A stretch of DNA of 64,000 nt. Origin: Sporodiniella umbellata. Lineage: Eukaryota > Mucoromycota > Mucoromycetes > Mucorales > Rhizopodaceae. A program made the translations under genes and the position numbers. The notes under the pieces are model-generated. The model saw only the letters and a list, made by a program, of their open reading frames with translations, was not told the origin of the DNA and made no database searches. The stretch covers positions 124,001 to 188,000 of the forward strand of contig JAIXMR010000028.1 in assembly GCA_025677835.1 (NCBI GenBank), written 5' to 3'. Shown piece by piece: positions 1 through 11,359 of this stretch (position 1 is its first letter; every line of letters starts with the position of its first letter).

Positions 1-2
1 GC

Positions 3-1868
3 TTACCTCAGAATCTTCATATTCTACACATTTCTCAACTAGAAGAGTTTGATGAAAAAAGAACAGTACTTCAAGAAATTTTAGAATCGGACAAAAAAGT
101 TACGTCAGTACTAAAGGAATACAATAGTAAGATTATTTTTTTATGAAAAAAAAATTCTAAAAAAGAATAATAGTCTTGCATAGCGTCATTGGCGAAGATG
201 TCAATGCTAAGAACAGTAATGACCTCAACATAGCTGTGTTTTCGATTCTTAAAGCGCGCTTACGCGAGAAAGTTAACGATGCTTCAAAGATTGCAACTAA
301 AAGATCGGGTTTGAGAGGCCGGGAAGCAAGAAAGGAGTTGATAGCTTGTGAAAAAGAGGAGGCCGAGTTTAGTCAAGGCGACGTAACCCCAGACCAAGTA
401 AATGACATAATTGCAGATATATACGAACGCTTTGGTATAATTGATCAAGCAGAAAGAAAACAACGAGCGTTTAAGCTGCTCAGAGGTCTGGGTTTTAGCG
501 AGGAAAAGGTTGAATCTTGTATCTCTTGTCTTTCAGGCGGTTGGCGTATGCGGGTTGCATTGGCCAAGTCTTTGTTTTTGAGTCCCGACATTCTTCTGTT
601 AGATGAACCTACAAACCACTTAGATTTGCCTGCAATTCTCTGGTTACAAGAATATCTTACAGAACAAACTGACGATAAGGTTGTCGTGGTTGTTTCTCAC
701 AACAGAGATTTTTTGAATAATGTAACCGAAGAGACTATTATCTTCAGAGATAGAGTACTTGCGTATCATGCCGGCAACTACGAAGACTGGCAAAAAAACA
801 GGGATGAACAAATTGTCCGAAAACAAGCTTTGTTGGACGTAAGTGTCTATAAATGTAAACAAATTTGATCTAAAAAAGGAAAAACGATCAAAATAGAACA
901 CAGAAAAGAAGAAAAAGGCAATCCAAGCAAGCATACAGCGTAACGCTCAACAGGCCAAAGCAACGGGTGACGACAAACGTCATGGTATGATCAACTCGCG
1001 CAAAAAGAAGCTTGAGAGACTGGGAATGGAAAAAACTGAAGATGGAAAGCGTTTTAAGGTGAGCTATCGTGCTGGGTTCCATTTCAATAGCCGCTTAGAT
1101 ATTGTGGTCGAAAAAGCTCTCAAAACGTCTGCTATCAAAATACCTCAACCTACGCCTCTTCGTTACCATGGGCCTATGCTATCAATGAAGTCTGCTTCTT
1201 TCCGCTACAAAGGTGATACAAAAGACGCTATACGTGCGTTTTCTATAAACATCGAGCCCAAGACAAGGATTGCCTTTTTGGGAGCTAACGGAAGTGGAAA
1301 GACAACGCTACTGAATCTTTTGACAGAAAAAAATAAACCTACGTCTGGTGAAGTACAAAGCCATGCCTTACTCCGTCTTGGCTACTTTTCTCAAAATATT
1401 GTTGATCAACTCGACTTGAACATATCCCCTCTGGAGCATATGATGACCACTTACCCCATACTCTCAGAACAAGAATGTCGCAGTCTATTTGGCAGCGTAG
1501 GGATTTCTGGCTCGCTTGTCCTTCAATCTATTCGATCGCTTAGCGGTGGCCAACGAAGCCGTATTGCGTTAGCTATGGTTTTGTTCAATGAACCTCATAT
1601 TCTGGTGCTTGATGAAATTACGAACCATCTGGATATGGGTACTGTGGAAACGCTGGTTGAGGCTCTGGAGGATTATTCGGGAGCTGTTATAGTAGTAAGC
1701 CACGATATTTGGTTTCTGAAACAGATCTTCGAAAATGAATGTGCAGAAGAGGAAGAAACTCAAAAGCAAATTTTTGCAATAGAGAAGGGCCATGTACAGC
1801 TTTGGGAAAAGGACATTAACGCTTATGCTGCATCTGTCTTAAAAAAAGTGAAGCGAATAAATAAATAG
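3..1868 (+). CDS. ABC-F family ATPase (Gcn20/Arb1-like), 5' end outside window
   Basis: Soluble twin-ATPase of the ABC-F class, which acts on ribosomes in translation or ribosome biogenesis. No membrane segments are visible. Exons read as 3-126, 174-838 and 897-1868, all phase-compatible. The first nucleotide-binding domain has only its C-terminal part here: signature LSGGWRMR, Walker B with LLLDEPTNHLD. A charged linker leads to a complete second domain: Walker A GANGSGKTT, signature LSGGQRSR, LVLDEITNHLD (Ile replaces Pro in DEPTNHLD, as in some Gcn20-type proteins), switch His in SHD. The N-terminal domain and the first Walker A lie upstream of the window. The paralogue within ABC-F is not resolved. 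Confidence 0.85.
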
Positions 1869-2109
1869 AACACAAGGCGTTTTGTGTTCTATTACTTTTT
1901 TGATCCGAAAGTCGGTTTGACACAAAAAAATTTTTTTTGGGTGGAGATAATTTTACAAATAAGGAGTAATTATTTTTCTAATATTGCAAAAACTAGGAAA
2001 TGCTTCTGACTGTTTGTAAACAAACAAAAATGTACACAGAAACTTGCTTCGCTGCAATACAAAAAAGAATTCTGTGAATTACTTGAAAAAATAGAAGCAG
2101 AGCAAGATA

Positions 2110-2402
2110 TATAGCTAAGAGGAGATTCAACGGTGCTCTAGATACCGTTCAAGGTACAGCTTTTTGTTGCTGAGTTGGATTATTAATCAAGCAACTGAGT
2201 TTCTCCAAGGCCTCATACTTTAAAGAGCCTGTAGCTGAATACAATATCCGGGCGCACTGATAAGCTTCATCCATTCAAGCGGAGGTTACACCGTTGTGAT
2301 TGACAGCCAATTTAGTTGGCTAACTGCCGACAAACTATACTTTTTTGAGAAAAAAATTTCGATATAGAAATGGAAAAAGCATTGATCCACAAAATGATTT
2401 GA
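2110..2402 (+). repeat. left inverted-repeat arm of foldback element
   Basis: Reverse complement of 2978-3271 over about 293 bp with almost no mismatches seen by eye. It ends internally at AATGATTTGA (2393-2402). Confidence 0.85.
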
Positions 2403-2866
2403 AGGAAATAAACAGACAGACAGAGCATAAAAACACTAAAAGGATATTTTTGGCGACGCTAATCAAGAAAACTTGTTAAATACATTTTGATAAAAGATAG
2501 CGCTAGCTTTGTATCCCTTGCTCTTAAAATGGTTCAAATAAACTCAAGAACTTCATTCATATCAGTAGCCGTCTGTTTTTCGTAAAAGGAAACAGGACGA
2601 TCACTTTCCTGTATTTGGTCTATTTAAGATGTCTGTAGCCAGGTAATGCAGAAAAAACCTTAAGTAGACTAAAGACCTTTTTTTTTTAATCCAAAACATT
2701 ATATTGGGAAAAAAATCGTTGTTTACCGCTTTGTCATATATTTGAGTAAACGTTCGTTCTTGTTTTAAAAACGCAAAAAATGCATACATACTCGTACTTC
2801 TAACCAATAAAGAAAAGGTAATCCACGATTTTCTCAAACTTTAATTCAAGGGGTTGTGCATCAACA

Positions 2867-2910
2867 GAATAACAATAATAATAACAATAATAATAACAAT
2901 AATAATAACA
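2867..2910 (+). repeat. AAT/AAC microsatellite
   Basis: Short array of AATAAT and AAC units inside the centre of the foldback element. Confidence 0.85.
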
Positions 2911-2977
2911 GCCCAAAAAAAGTGTTTTAGTTTTAGTTTGGCAGTCTGTTATCCCCATCTATTTAGTGTTTTTATGC

Positions 2978-3271
2978 TCAAATCATTTTGTGGATCAATG
3001 CTTTTTCCATTTCTATATCGAAATTTTTTTCTCAAAAAAGTATAGTTTTGTCGGCAGTTAGCCAACTAAATTGGCTGTCAATCACAACGGTGTAACCTCC
3101 GCTTGAATGGATGAAGCTTATCAGTGCGCCCGGATATTGTATTCAGCTACAGGCTCTTTAAAGTATGAGGCCTTGGAGAAACTCAGTTGCTTGATTAATA
3201 ATCCAACTCAGCAACAAAAAGCTGTACCTTGAACGGTATCTAGAGCACCGTTGAATCTCCTCTTAGCTATA
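2978..3271 (-). repeat. right inverted-repeat arm of foldback element
   Basis: Mirror copy of 2110-2402. It begins TCAAATCATT and ends TCTTAGCTATA. The near identity of the arms implies recent formation or gene conversion between arms. Confidence 0.85.
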
Positions 3272-3804
3272 CCGAGAAACGAAATGTCAATCTCCTACTA
3301 AAAGAAAATAATCAATCTTAGCTGCAAAAAAAAAAAAAAAACTAATGTCTCCAGGTTTCGATTTTCAAGAACATTGCAGTTCGAGAGTCTAAAGCGTCCT
3401 TGCAAAATATAAATAGGCAAACAGTGCTTATATTTTGAAAAGAAGGATAAGGTCGTTTTTGTCATTTTTGACACGTTTTGAAATGTCGCAATTCACGATA
3501 AGGCTGGCCAGCCTAGGCTTATTCAGGCAACAATGGTTTTACCGTTCGCTGTTGAGGAAAATCTAACGGCTATATCGGCATCTGAAAATGGTAGAATAGT
3601 TCAGGCTATTTACTGTTTTTCCGTAATTCATTAATAAAAAAAAAACATATAAAACAAGACGTTTTTTGATTCTGAAAACAGAGATTCGTTTTCTTATTGT
3701 TTTTCTATACAGGAAAATAACTCATTTATTTACATTTTCCTTTTCAACCCTTTAATACTTGCATTTTTTTCATTACAACCTATACCACATTAATTTGATC
3801 CATC
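3272..3804 (+). promoter_or_regulatory. upstream region of the PDR transporter gene
   Basis: About 530 bp between the foldback element and the PDR start codon. It is AT-rich with poly-A and poly-T tracts and a pyrimidine-rich stretch just before the ATG, usual for fungal promoters. No specific operator was identified. The foldback element abuts this region and could affect it. Confidence 0.4.
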
Positions 3805-6800
3805 ATGGATATGTCTGGATTACAACAAGTGCCTTCAGCGCACAACGATCGAGACGAAGAATTTAGAAAAACACATCATTCTTCTGACGATTCAACCATC
3901 GAGGAAATTCTTGAAAAAGAAGAAACACACAGCGAAAAGGAGTTCACTCACACAACAACCACAACAACTACTACTACCACTAGAGGTGGCTTTGGTGAAG
4001 CTGGTGGAAACGCTGTCAACATCGAGAATGCTCTTTCTGACTACGAAGAACTCCGAAGAGAACTTACAACTCAATCACGTTTATCTCGCGTCAAATCCAA
4101 CCACGCTTCCGATGTGGCGGAGAAGGGTGATGTAAAGGATTTCGATCTGACAGACTTTCTGGGCGAGCAACACGATCAAGCAACAGAGGCTGGCCTTCAT
4201 CCTAAGCATATGGGATTGATATGGAAAGATCTGGTCGTAAAAGGTCTTGGTGCTGACGCTAAGGTGATCCCTACCAACTACACTTGGATCAGAGATACTG
4301 TCAAATTCTGGAAATGGGGCAAGCATGAGGGGACTGACTTTACTATTTTGAAAGGAAATAACGGTTTCTGTAAAGACGGAGAAATGTTGCTCGTTCTCGG
4401 TCGTCCCGGTGCTGGTTGTACTACATTGCTTCGTGTTCTGGCCAATATGCGCGCTTCATATACAGATGTCCAAGGAACTGTCAGCTATGGTGGTATTGAA
4501 GCTCAAGAGTTTTCAAAACTTTATCGTGGTGAAGTATGCTATAATGAAGAGGAAGATCTCCATTACCCTACTTTGACTACCAAACAGACTCTAAGTTTTG
4601 CTTTGAAAAACAAAACGCCTGGTAAACGTCTTGATGGAGAGACCAAGCCTGAGTTTATCAACAAAATTCTCTATATGCTTGGAAATATGCTTGGTTTAAC
4701 AAAACAAATGAACACAATGGTCGGGAACGCTTTTGTTCGTGGCCTTTCCGGTGGTGAGCGTAAACGTCTGTCTATTGCAGAACAAATGACCACTCGTAGC
4801 TCTATCAATTGTTGGGATTGTTCTACTCGTGGTTTGGATGCTTCTTCTGCTCTTGATTATGTTCGCTCTCTTCGTATCATGACTGACATTTTGCATAAAA
4901 CTACAGTCTCCACTCTCTATCAGGCCTCCGACAGTATTTTTCACCTTTTCGATAAAGTTATGGTGCTTGATGAAGGTCGCTGTATTTACTTTGGCCCTAC
5001 TTCCACCGCTAAAAGCTACTTTGAAGATATGGGTTTTTATTGTCCTGATCGTAAATCTACTCCTGATTTCTTGACTGGCCTTTGCAACATGAACGAACGT
5101 GAATATCGTGATGGATACAGAGAAAAGGTACCTGTTAATGCTGTCCAGTTTGAAAGGGCCTATAACGAATCTGCTGTCTCTGCTCAAATGATGAAGGAGC
5201 GCGATGATTATGAAAAGAAAATCCAACAAGACCGTCCTGATGAGAAGTTCCGTCAGGCTTTTATTGACGCCCATCAAAAACATGCTCCTATTCGTTCTCC
5301 TTTCGTTGCTACTTACTATCAACAAGTCAAGTCCTTAACTATCCGTCAATTCCAACTCATTTGGGGTGATAAAGGTGCTTTGATTTCTCGTTATGGTGGT
5401 GTTGTCGTGAAAGGTCTTATCATGGCCTCTGTCTTTTTTATGATGCCTCAAGATGTAACTGGTGCTTTCTCTCGCGGTGGCTCTTTCTTGTTCTCTCTCT
5501 TGTTCAACGCATTGATCGCTCAAGCCGAATTGTCCGCTTTCATGCAAGGTCGCCGTGTCTTGGAAAAGCATAAGCATTTTGCTCTCTACCGACCTTCAGC
5601 TTTCTATATTTCTCAAGTAATTGCTGATGTACCTCTTGCTATTGTCCAAGTCTTAGTCTTTGAAATTTGTGTCTACTTCATGATGGGTCTTGTAATGGAT
5701 GCTGGAAAGGTAAATTAAATAGTGTAATATTTCTTGTTGTTTTGTAACTAATGTTTCTTCGACCTTTTTAGTTCTTCACTTTCTTTATCATCCTGGTTGT
5801 CACCAATTTGTGTATGAATGGTTTCTTCCGTTTCTGGGGTGCTGTTTCTCCTAATTTCTTTACTGCCTCTCAATTGTCTTCCATCTTGTTGATTGCCGCT
5901 TTGGTGTATTCAGGTTATCAAATTCCCTATATTAAGATGCACCCTTGGTTGATGTGGATCTACTGGATTAATCCCTTAGCTTATGGCTATAAAGCTTTGA
6001 TTTCTAACGAATTGACTGGTATGGAATTTGACTGCTCCGGTCATGGCTCTATTCCTTTTGGTCCCTCTTATACTCAAGATGCTTACAAAACTTGTGCACT
6101 CCCTGGCGCAGTTCCTGGTGCCAATACTGTTTCTGGTGACAGTTACCTTCATTACGCCTATGGCTATGAAACATGGCAACGATGGATCGATTTCGTCGCT
6201 GTTCTTTTGTTCTTCTTCTTCTTCACTATTTTGACTGCTCTTGCTATGGAATTTGTTGATCTTCAAAAGGAAGGCTCTGTCACTAAAGTCTACAAGGCTG
6301 GTAAAGCACCCAAGCAAATTGATGAGTCCCAAGCTATGGATCAAAAAATTGCCGAAAACGATGAAGAAATGGAGGCTGTCTCTACTGGTACAACTTTTTC
6401 ATGGCACCATATGGATTACACCGTTCCTGTTAAAGGTGGCGAACTTAAACTGCTGAATGATATTGGTGGTATTGTTAAGCCTGGTCACTTGACTGCCTTG
6501 ATGGGTTCCTCTGGTGCTGGTAAGACTACTTTGTTGGATGTCTTGGCTCAAAGAAAGACAATTGGTAAAGTTGAAGGTCGTATCTATATGAATGGTGAAC
6601 CTTTGGGCCCCGATTTTGAACGTACTACTGGTTACTGTGAGCAAATGGATGTCCATAATCCTAATGCCACAGTTCGTGAGGCCCTTAAGTTCTCTGCTTA
6701 TTTACGTCAGCCTGCTGATGTCCCTAAAGCCGAAAAAGATGCTTACGTCGAACAAATCATTCGTTTAATGGAAATGGAAAAGATCGCTGATGCTCTGGTT

Positions 6801-8279
6801 GGTGATCTTGAAGCTGGTGTAGGTATCTCTGTTGAGGAGCGAAAACGCTTGACTATTGCTACCGAATTGGTTGGTAAGCCCAAGCTTCTTTTCTTGGATG
6901 AACCTACGTCTGGTCTCGATGCCCAATCATCCTATAATATTGTTCGCTTCATTCGCAAACTTGCTGATGCTGGATGGCCTGTGCTTTGTACCATTCATCA
7001 ACCTTCTGCTACTCTCTTTGAACACTTTGACCACTTGGTTCTTTTGGTTCGTGGTGGTAAGACTGCTTATTTTGGCGAAATTGGTCAAGATGCTTCTACT
7101 ATGATCAACTACTTTGAGAAAAACGGCGGCCCCAAATGCTCTCCTAGTGCCAACCCCGCTGAATATATCCTTGAATGTGTCGGTGCTGGTACTGCTGGCA
7201 AAGCTACTAAAGATTGGTCTGAAGTTTGGGCTAATTCTGAAGAAGCTAAGGCTCTCAATGATGAACTCGAACAAATTCACCAAACTGTTGATGTCAACCA
7301 CAAAAACACCAATAGCGCCTATTCTCTTTCCTTCATGCAACAATTTATTCTTGTTTACAAGCGTATGAATGTCTCTTGGTGGCGTTGTCCTACTTACAAC
7401 ATGGGTCGTTTGTTCAACGTATGTTTCATTGGTCTGCTTTCTGGTTTCTCTTTCTGGAAATTGGGTAACACTCCTTCTGACATGCAAAATCGAATGTTCT
7501 CTGTGTTTACAACTCTTCTGATGAGTAACGCTCTGATTATTCTGGCACAACCTCGTTTCATGCAAGAACGTACTTGGTTCCGTCGTGAACACGCCTCCCG
7601 TTATTATGGCTGGGCTCCGTTTGCACTGTCCTGTATTCTTGTAGAAATTCCATACTTGATTTTCTTTTCCACAATCTTTTTGTTCTGTTTCTACTGGACC
7701 GCAGGTCTTCAAAATGTTTCTGACCGTATAGGTTTCTTCTATATTCACTTTATCGTGTTTTTGTTCTACTCTGTCTCTCTTGGTTTTACTATTGCTGCCT
7801 TCTCAAGCACACCTCCTATGGCTGCTGTGATCAACCCATTCTTTACTTCTATTCTTATCCTGTTTGCTGGTATTATGCAACCTCCTTCTGCTATGCCTCG
7901 CTTTTGGAGTTCGTGGATGTATTGGGTGGATCCGTATCACTATTTAATTGAAGGTCTTGTGGTAAATGTAATGGACGGTGTCAAGGTCGTTTGCGATTCC
8001 AACGAGTTTATTACTATTCCTGTCCCTGACGGGCAAACATGTGGTAACTACATGGCTGAATTTTTTAAATCAGGTGGCAACGGTTACGTTGAAAACCCTG
8101 ACTCTACTGGCTCTTGCAACTACTGTTCTTATAAGCTCGGCAACGAATTCTATGAAACAAATATCGGATGGAGATTTGATAACAGATGGCGCGATTTTGG
8201 TATCTTATGCCTTTACTGTGTGTTCAACATCTGTGCTTTCATGTTCTTTGTCTTCTTATTTAGAAAGGCAAAGCGATAA
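3805..8279 (+). CDS. full-size PDR-type ABC transporter (ABCG)
   Basis: Plasma-membrane drug or lipid efflux pump of the pleiotropic drug resistance class, arranged NBD-TMD-NBD-TMD. Two exons (3805-5709, 5772-8279) joined in phase give 1470 aa, near the usual 1500. The first NBD has the degenerate fungal Walker A GRPGAGCTT (Cys for Lys), signature LSGGERKR and a degraded Walker B. The second NBD has a canonical Walker A GSSGAGKTT and Walker B LLFLDEPTSGLD but a degenerate signature VEERKR. This asymmetric split of catalytic residues is normal for PDR pumps. About six membrane segments follow each NBD, and a Cys-bearing extracellular loop precedes the last one. The N-terminus carries a run of about 13 Thr. 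The substrate cannot be inferred. Confidence 0.95.
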
Positions 8280-8530
8280 AAAAACACACACACATACCAA
8301 CCATAGAAAGAAAAATCATATAGAAAGCAAACTTTTGTACATTAATACACTTAAATAAAATATTACCATTCCTCAAAGAAAAAAAAAAGTTTGTTTTATT
8401 TGCCACCTAAAAAAAGCAGTTGCCATCAAATTGAATGAAAAGAAAGAAAATTTATAGCGTATTGTGTTCTTAAGAGATGAAGTAGGAGGCTTATTTGCGC
8501 TAGTGTTGTTCAATAAATCACTTCGGTTTA

Positions 8531-9899
8531 TTAGAATTCCGATTTTTTTATGGTGTAAGCTTTTTTGACAGGAAGTTGGGGTGGCTGCTTTGGCTCTATC
8601 GGCTCTGGCTGTTCTTTTGGTTCATTTTGTTCGGTTGGCTCTATCTTTTCTGTTTTTTCTGTCTGTCCACCTGGCTCATCTTTGGTTTCTTCTGTATTCA
8701 TGGAAGCTTTCCTTGCTCTTTTAGCTTCTGTTGCTTTCTTTTTTTCCTCTGCCACACGCTTTTTTTCCATCTTTTCCTCTTCTTTCTTTGCTTTTATGTC
8801 ATCGTTTGCTTTTTTAATTGCTTCCGAATTGTTGTGTTCAAGCTCTGTAGCTGCGTTGAAGTCAAGCATTTGAACTTTTTGCGGCCTTTGGAATCCTTTG
8901 GGCATATTGGCGAAAGAACGTACTCCGCCGCTTGGTGAGCGCTGTATGGGCTTGCCAGCAGGCCGTTTTGGTTTTGTGATGAATAAACTCGATCCAGGTG
9001 CAGCTGCCACATTACGTGGTGGAGGGGGACGCATCTGCCTAGGTGGAAAGCCGCCTGCAGTAGGTGTGGTAGGGGGACTAGCAAAATGCATATTAGGCGG
9101 CGTAGTTACAATGCGCTTGTTTATGCCAGACATTTCTTTTGAGCTTGGTCTTTTCTGAGGTGTTGTTGTAGGTGTATCTGCATAGTCTGCACGTTCTTCT
9201 CTTTCGGCTAATATCTTCAAGTGCTCGAACGGGCTTGATTTATGGACTGTATCTTCACCGATATGTGTGACTTGGAAGTGTTGTGTCAAAGTAGGTTGCC
9301 ATTCTGTAAATGTAGTGGATACACGGTTAGGTAATGTACGGTTTTCAGCATTTAAGAGCATGTGCTCAGGTGCATGAAAACAAATGCCATGGTGATTTAC
9401 TAGAAGATAAAATAAGTTTGTATACATAAAGAAAACGAATAAAAAGATTTTTACTAGACTCTCTTGCTTTATTTAAAGTAGTTGAGGGATGATTCCAATG
9501 ATCAAGGTCGTTATTTAAGACTTGTTTGTCAAGGAAAGTAGAGAGCATGTCTGCCATGATCTTTACAAACTCGTCATCGTCTGTACCTGCCGTTTGAATA
9601 ATCTACATGTTGCACTTAATTGTTAACAAAAAAAAAAAAGCAGCTCAAAACTAAGAAAAAAGAACCTTTATAAAACTTTCACGAAAAGACACTAGATCTC
9701 TATATCTGAAGTGTAAAAAGGAAGCCATGATGTCAAGCTTAGTCTGCTTATCTAAGTCCTTAAAGCAAGTAGCTACAGTTTCAACCACATCGTCTGAAAG
9801 CTTTCCTGCAACATGAGCGCTATTCCAGCCCGTCTTTGAGTCTGTTGCAATAATAGAATTAACAAGCTCTACTGGATTTTGTAGCTCCATTTTTTCCAT
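8531..9899 (-). CDS. NELF-A-like (negative elongation factor A) protein
   Basis: Candidate nuclear transcription factor controlling RNA polymerase II pausing. Three exons (9899-9666, 9602-9455, 9399-8531) join in phase to give 416 aa. Residues 1 to about 125 are a helical domain (LVNSIIATDSKTGW, then FKDLDKQTKLDIMASFLHF) resembling the N-terminal HDAg-like domain of NELF-A. A conserved-looking link HFQV...SSPFEHLKIL follows, then a Pro-rich basic segment and the short motif KVQMLDFNAATELE, which parallels the GVKLLDISEL region of animal NELF-A. The tail is a Lys/Glu-rich coiled coil. The resemblance is judged by eye from order and motifs. A lineage-specific protein of similar layout is the alternative. 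Confidence 0.6.
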
Positions 9900-9979
9900 T
9901 TTTTCTTTGTTCTAAAAAAAAAAAAAAAATTGAAGCATCTTTTATAGGGGTGTATAGAGCGCGTCACAAATTTCCTTTA

Positions 9980-11359
9980 TTAATTATAACCTTTAGCAAA
10001 GCATAACTGAACGTCAGATACATCGTCCATTATGCGTGCAAAGTTTTTCTCAATAGCCTCTTGACGCGTGTATAAATATTTTTGATATTCTTTACATATG
10101 TTGAAAGTTACAAACTTGCATTCCTCTAAATACATGTATCGCAATGAGTTTTTTTTTTGCCAGTTTAGAGTTGTAAATGCTATACTGTAGATCATGACAT
10201 TTTCTAGATAAGGGTGCATATCGAGTAGTTTAGGTATGAAGTCAACTGATACTAGCATTCTAGATGTAGAAATATAGAGCGATCTAAGTTTTGGCATACT
10301 GTTAACCAAGAGCGACCAGACATGTGAGGGGGCGTGACATGGGATCCGTTCAAACTCTCTTGAGATAGGGTAGTATTTTCGAAAAGCTATTGAAAGCACT
10401 TGCATTTTATCCAAATACGTCAAAGCAATTACAGAGGATGCAATTTCTTGAGGATAATAGTCATGTAAGACGATGGCTAGTTTTTCTAACTTTGGTGACA
10501 CATTGACGATGTGTTCCAGTGTATCGTAGCTAATAGAGTCTGTCAATGCAAGTTGAGTAAGATGGTGAATGCTTTCAAGATATATAGTCTGCGGTATAGC
10601 ACTGACTCCTATATGTTGGTAGTGAAGAGGGTGCATTGAGCCCAATTGCAAAGACATGTTGTGGGCGTTTGTTTTTTGTTGGATATTTGTAGGTTCAATT
10701 AGGACTTGTCTGAACAAAAACTTTTTGAGGGTTGGGTGAAAAAGCTGAATGATGTTTTCTAATGTTTTTTGCTTAATCGTACAGCTGATAAGAGTTAAAG
10801 AAATTAGCTTAGGTTTATATTGGCAAAGGGTATCAAAATCGTCAAATGTATCTTGACAGTGGCTGATGAACAACTCTGTTAGATGTGGACAAGCTGCTAG
10901 GAAATAGACAAGCCCGTAGTGATCAGCTCTGGGCAATGGATGGAAATCAATACGTAATGCCTTCAAATTGGTGACCAACCCAGCCATCAGTTTTGAGTTA
11001 GCCAAATCAAAATGGGGTCCGCTTGTTAGATCTCGGTACAAAGAACACACATGGTTCCCTAAAACATGGTCAGGTGAGAGTGCAGCAGGCGTAGAAAGTA
11101 AATCAGTGGCCATTCGAATAGATTCTGACGCTCTGATGTCATTCACTCGTGGCAAAATGAATTCCTTGTGCTTCCAAAGAAACGGCGCACAAAGCTTATA
11201 TAACCTCTGACAGGATAGTGCGATGGCTTCTAAGTGGGTATAATTATGCTCTGGATATTGCCATCCTAGAAAATCAGTCTCGCTATAAGGCTTGCTAGAA
11301 GACAAACAAATAATAGATTCAATTATTTCGCTGGGCAAGTTTAGTAGTAGGCAAGGCAT
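9980..11359 (-). CDS. F-box / leucine-rich-repeat-like protein
   Basis: Likely substrate adaptor of an SCF ubiquitin ligase. The start at 11359 (MPCLLLNLPSEII) is preferred over an upstream in-frame ATG, because the extra 30 residues come from a poly-A tract and are mostly Phe. This gives 459 aa. Residues 5-55 fit an F-box: LNLPSEIIESI, later LSCQRLYKLCAPFLWK. The rest shows repeated Leu-rich segments of the LxxLxL type (LKALRI, LTELFIS, LISLTLISC, LEKLAIV, LRSLYIS) typical of fungal F-box proteins with degenerate LRRs. The target is unknown. Confidence 0.75.
   Translation of the reverse strand: MPCLLLNLPSEIIESIICLSSSKPYSETDFLGWQYPEHNYTHLEAIALSCQRLYKLCAPFLWKHKEFILPRVNDIRASESIRMATDLLSTPAALSPDHVLGNHVCSLYRDLTSGPHFDLANSKLMAGLVTNLKALRIDFHPLPRADHYGLVYFLAACPHLTELFISHCQDTFDDFDTLCQYKPKLISLTLISCTIKQKTLENIIQLFHPTLKKFLFRQVLIEPTNIQQKTNAHNMSLQLGSMHPLHYQHIGVSAIPQTIYLESIHHLTQLALTDSISYDTLEHIVNVSPKLEKLAIVLHDYYPQEIASSVIALTYLDKMQVLSIAFRKYYPISREFERIPCHAPSHVWSLLVNSMPKLRSLYISTSRMLVSVDFIPKLLDMHPYLENVMIYSIAFTTLNWQKKNSLRYMYLEECKFVTFNICKEYQKYLYTRQEAIEKNFARIMDDVSDVQLCFAKGYN

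Larger units (their letters stand above)
2110..3271. mobile_element. 1.16-kb foldback / MITE-like element
   Basis: Two nearly identical arms of about 293 bp (2110-2402 and 2978-3271) face each other across a 575-bp centre that has no convincing gene. The ends read TAGCTAAGA inward and both sides carry TA, so a TA target duplication as in Tc1/mariner-type elements is possible but not proved. The centre holds an AAT/AAC microsatellite. Long arms plus a non-coding centre suggest a non-autonomous foldback transposon between the ABC-F gene and the PDR pump. Confidence 0.75.

Noticed and set aside
3805..5709. Missing Walker A lysine and degraded Walker B in the first PDR domain as evidence of a pseudogene
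   Set aside because: This asymmetry is the normal state of fungal PDR transporters.
6927..7748. 273-aa minus-strand frame inside the PDR gene
   Set aside because: Mirror of the second nucleotide-binding and membrane region of the PDR pump, with no motifs of its own.
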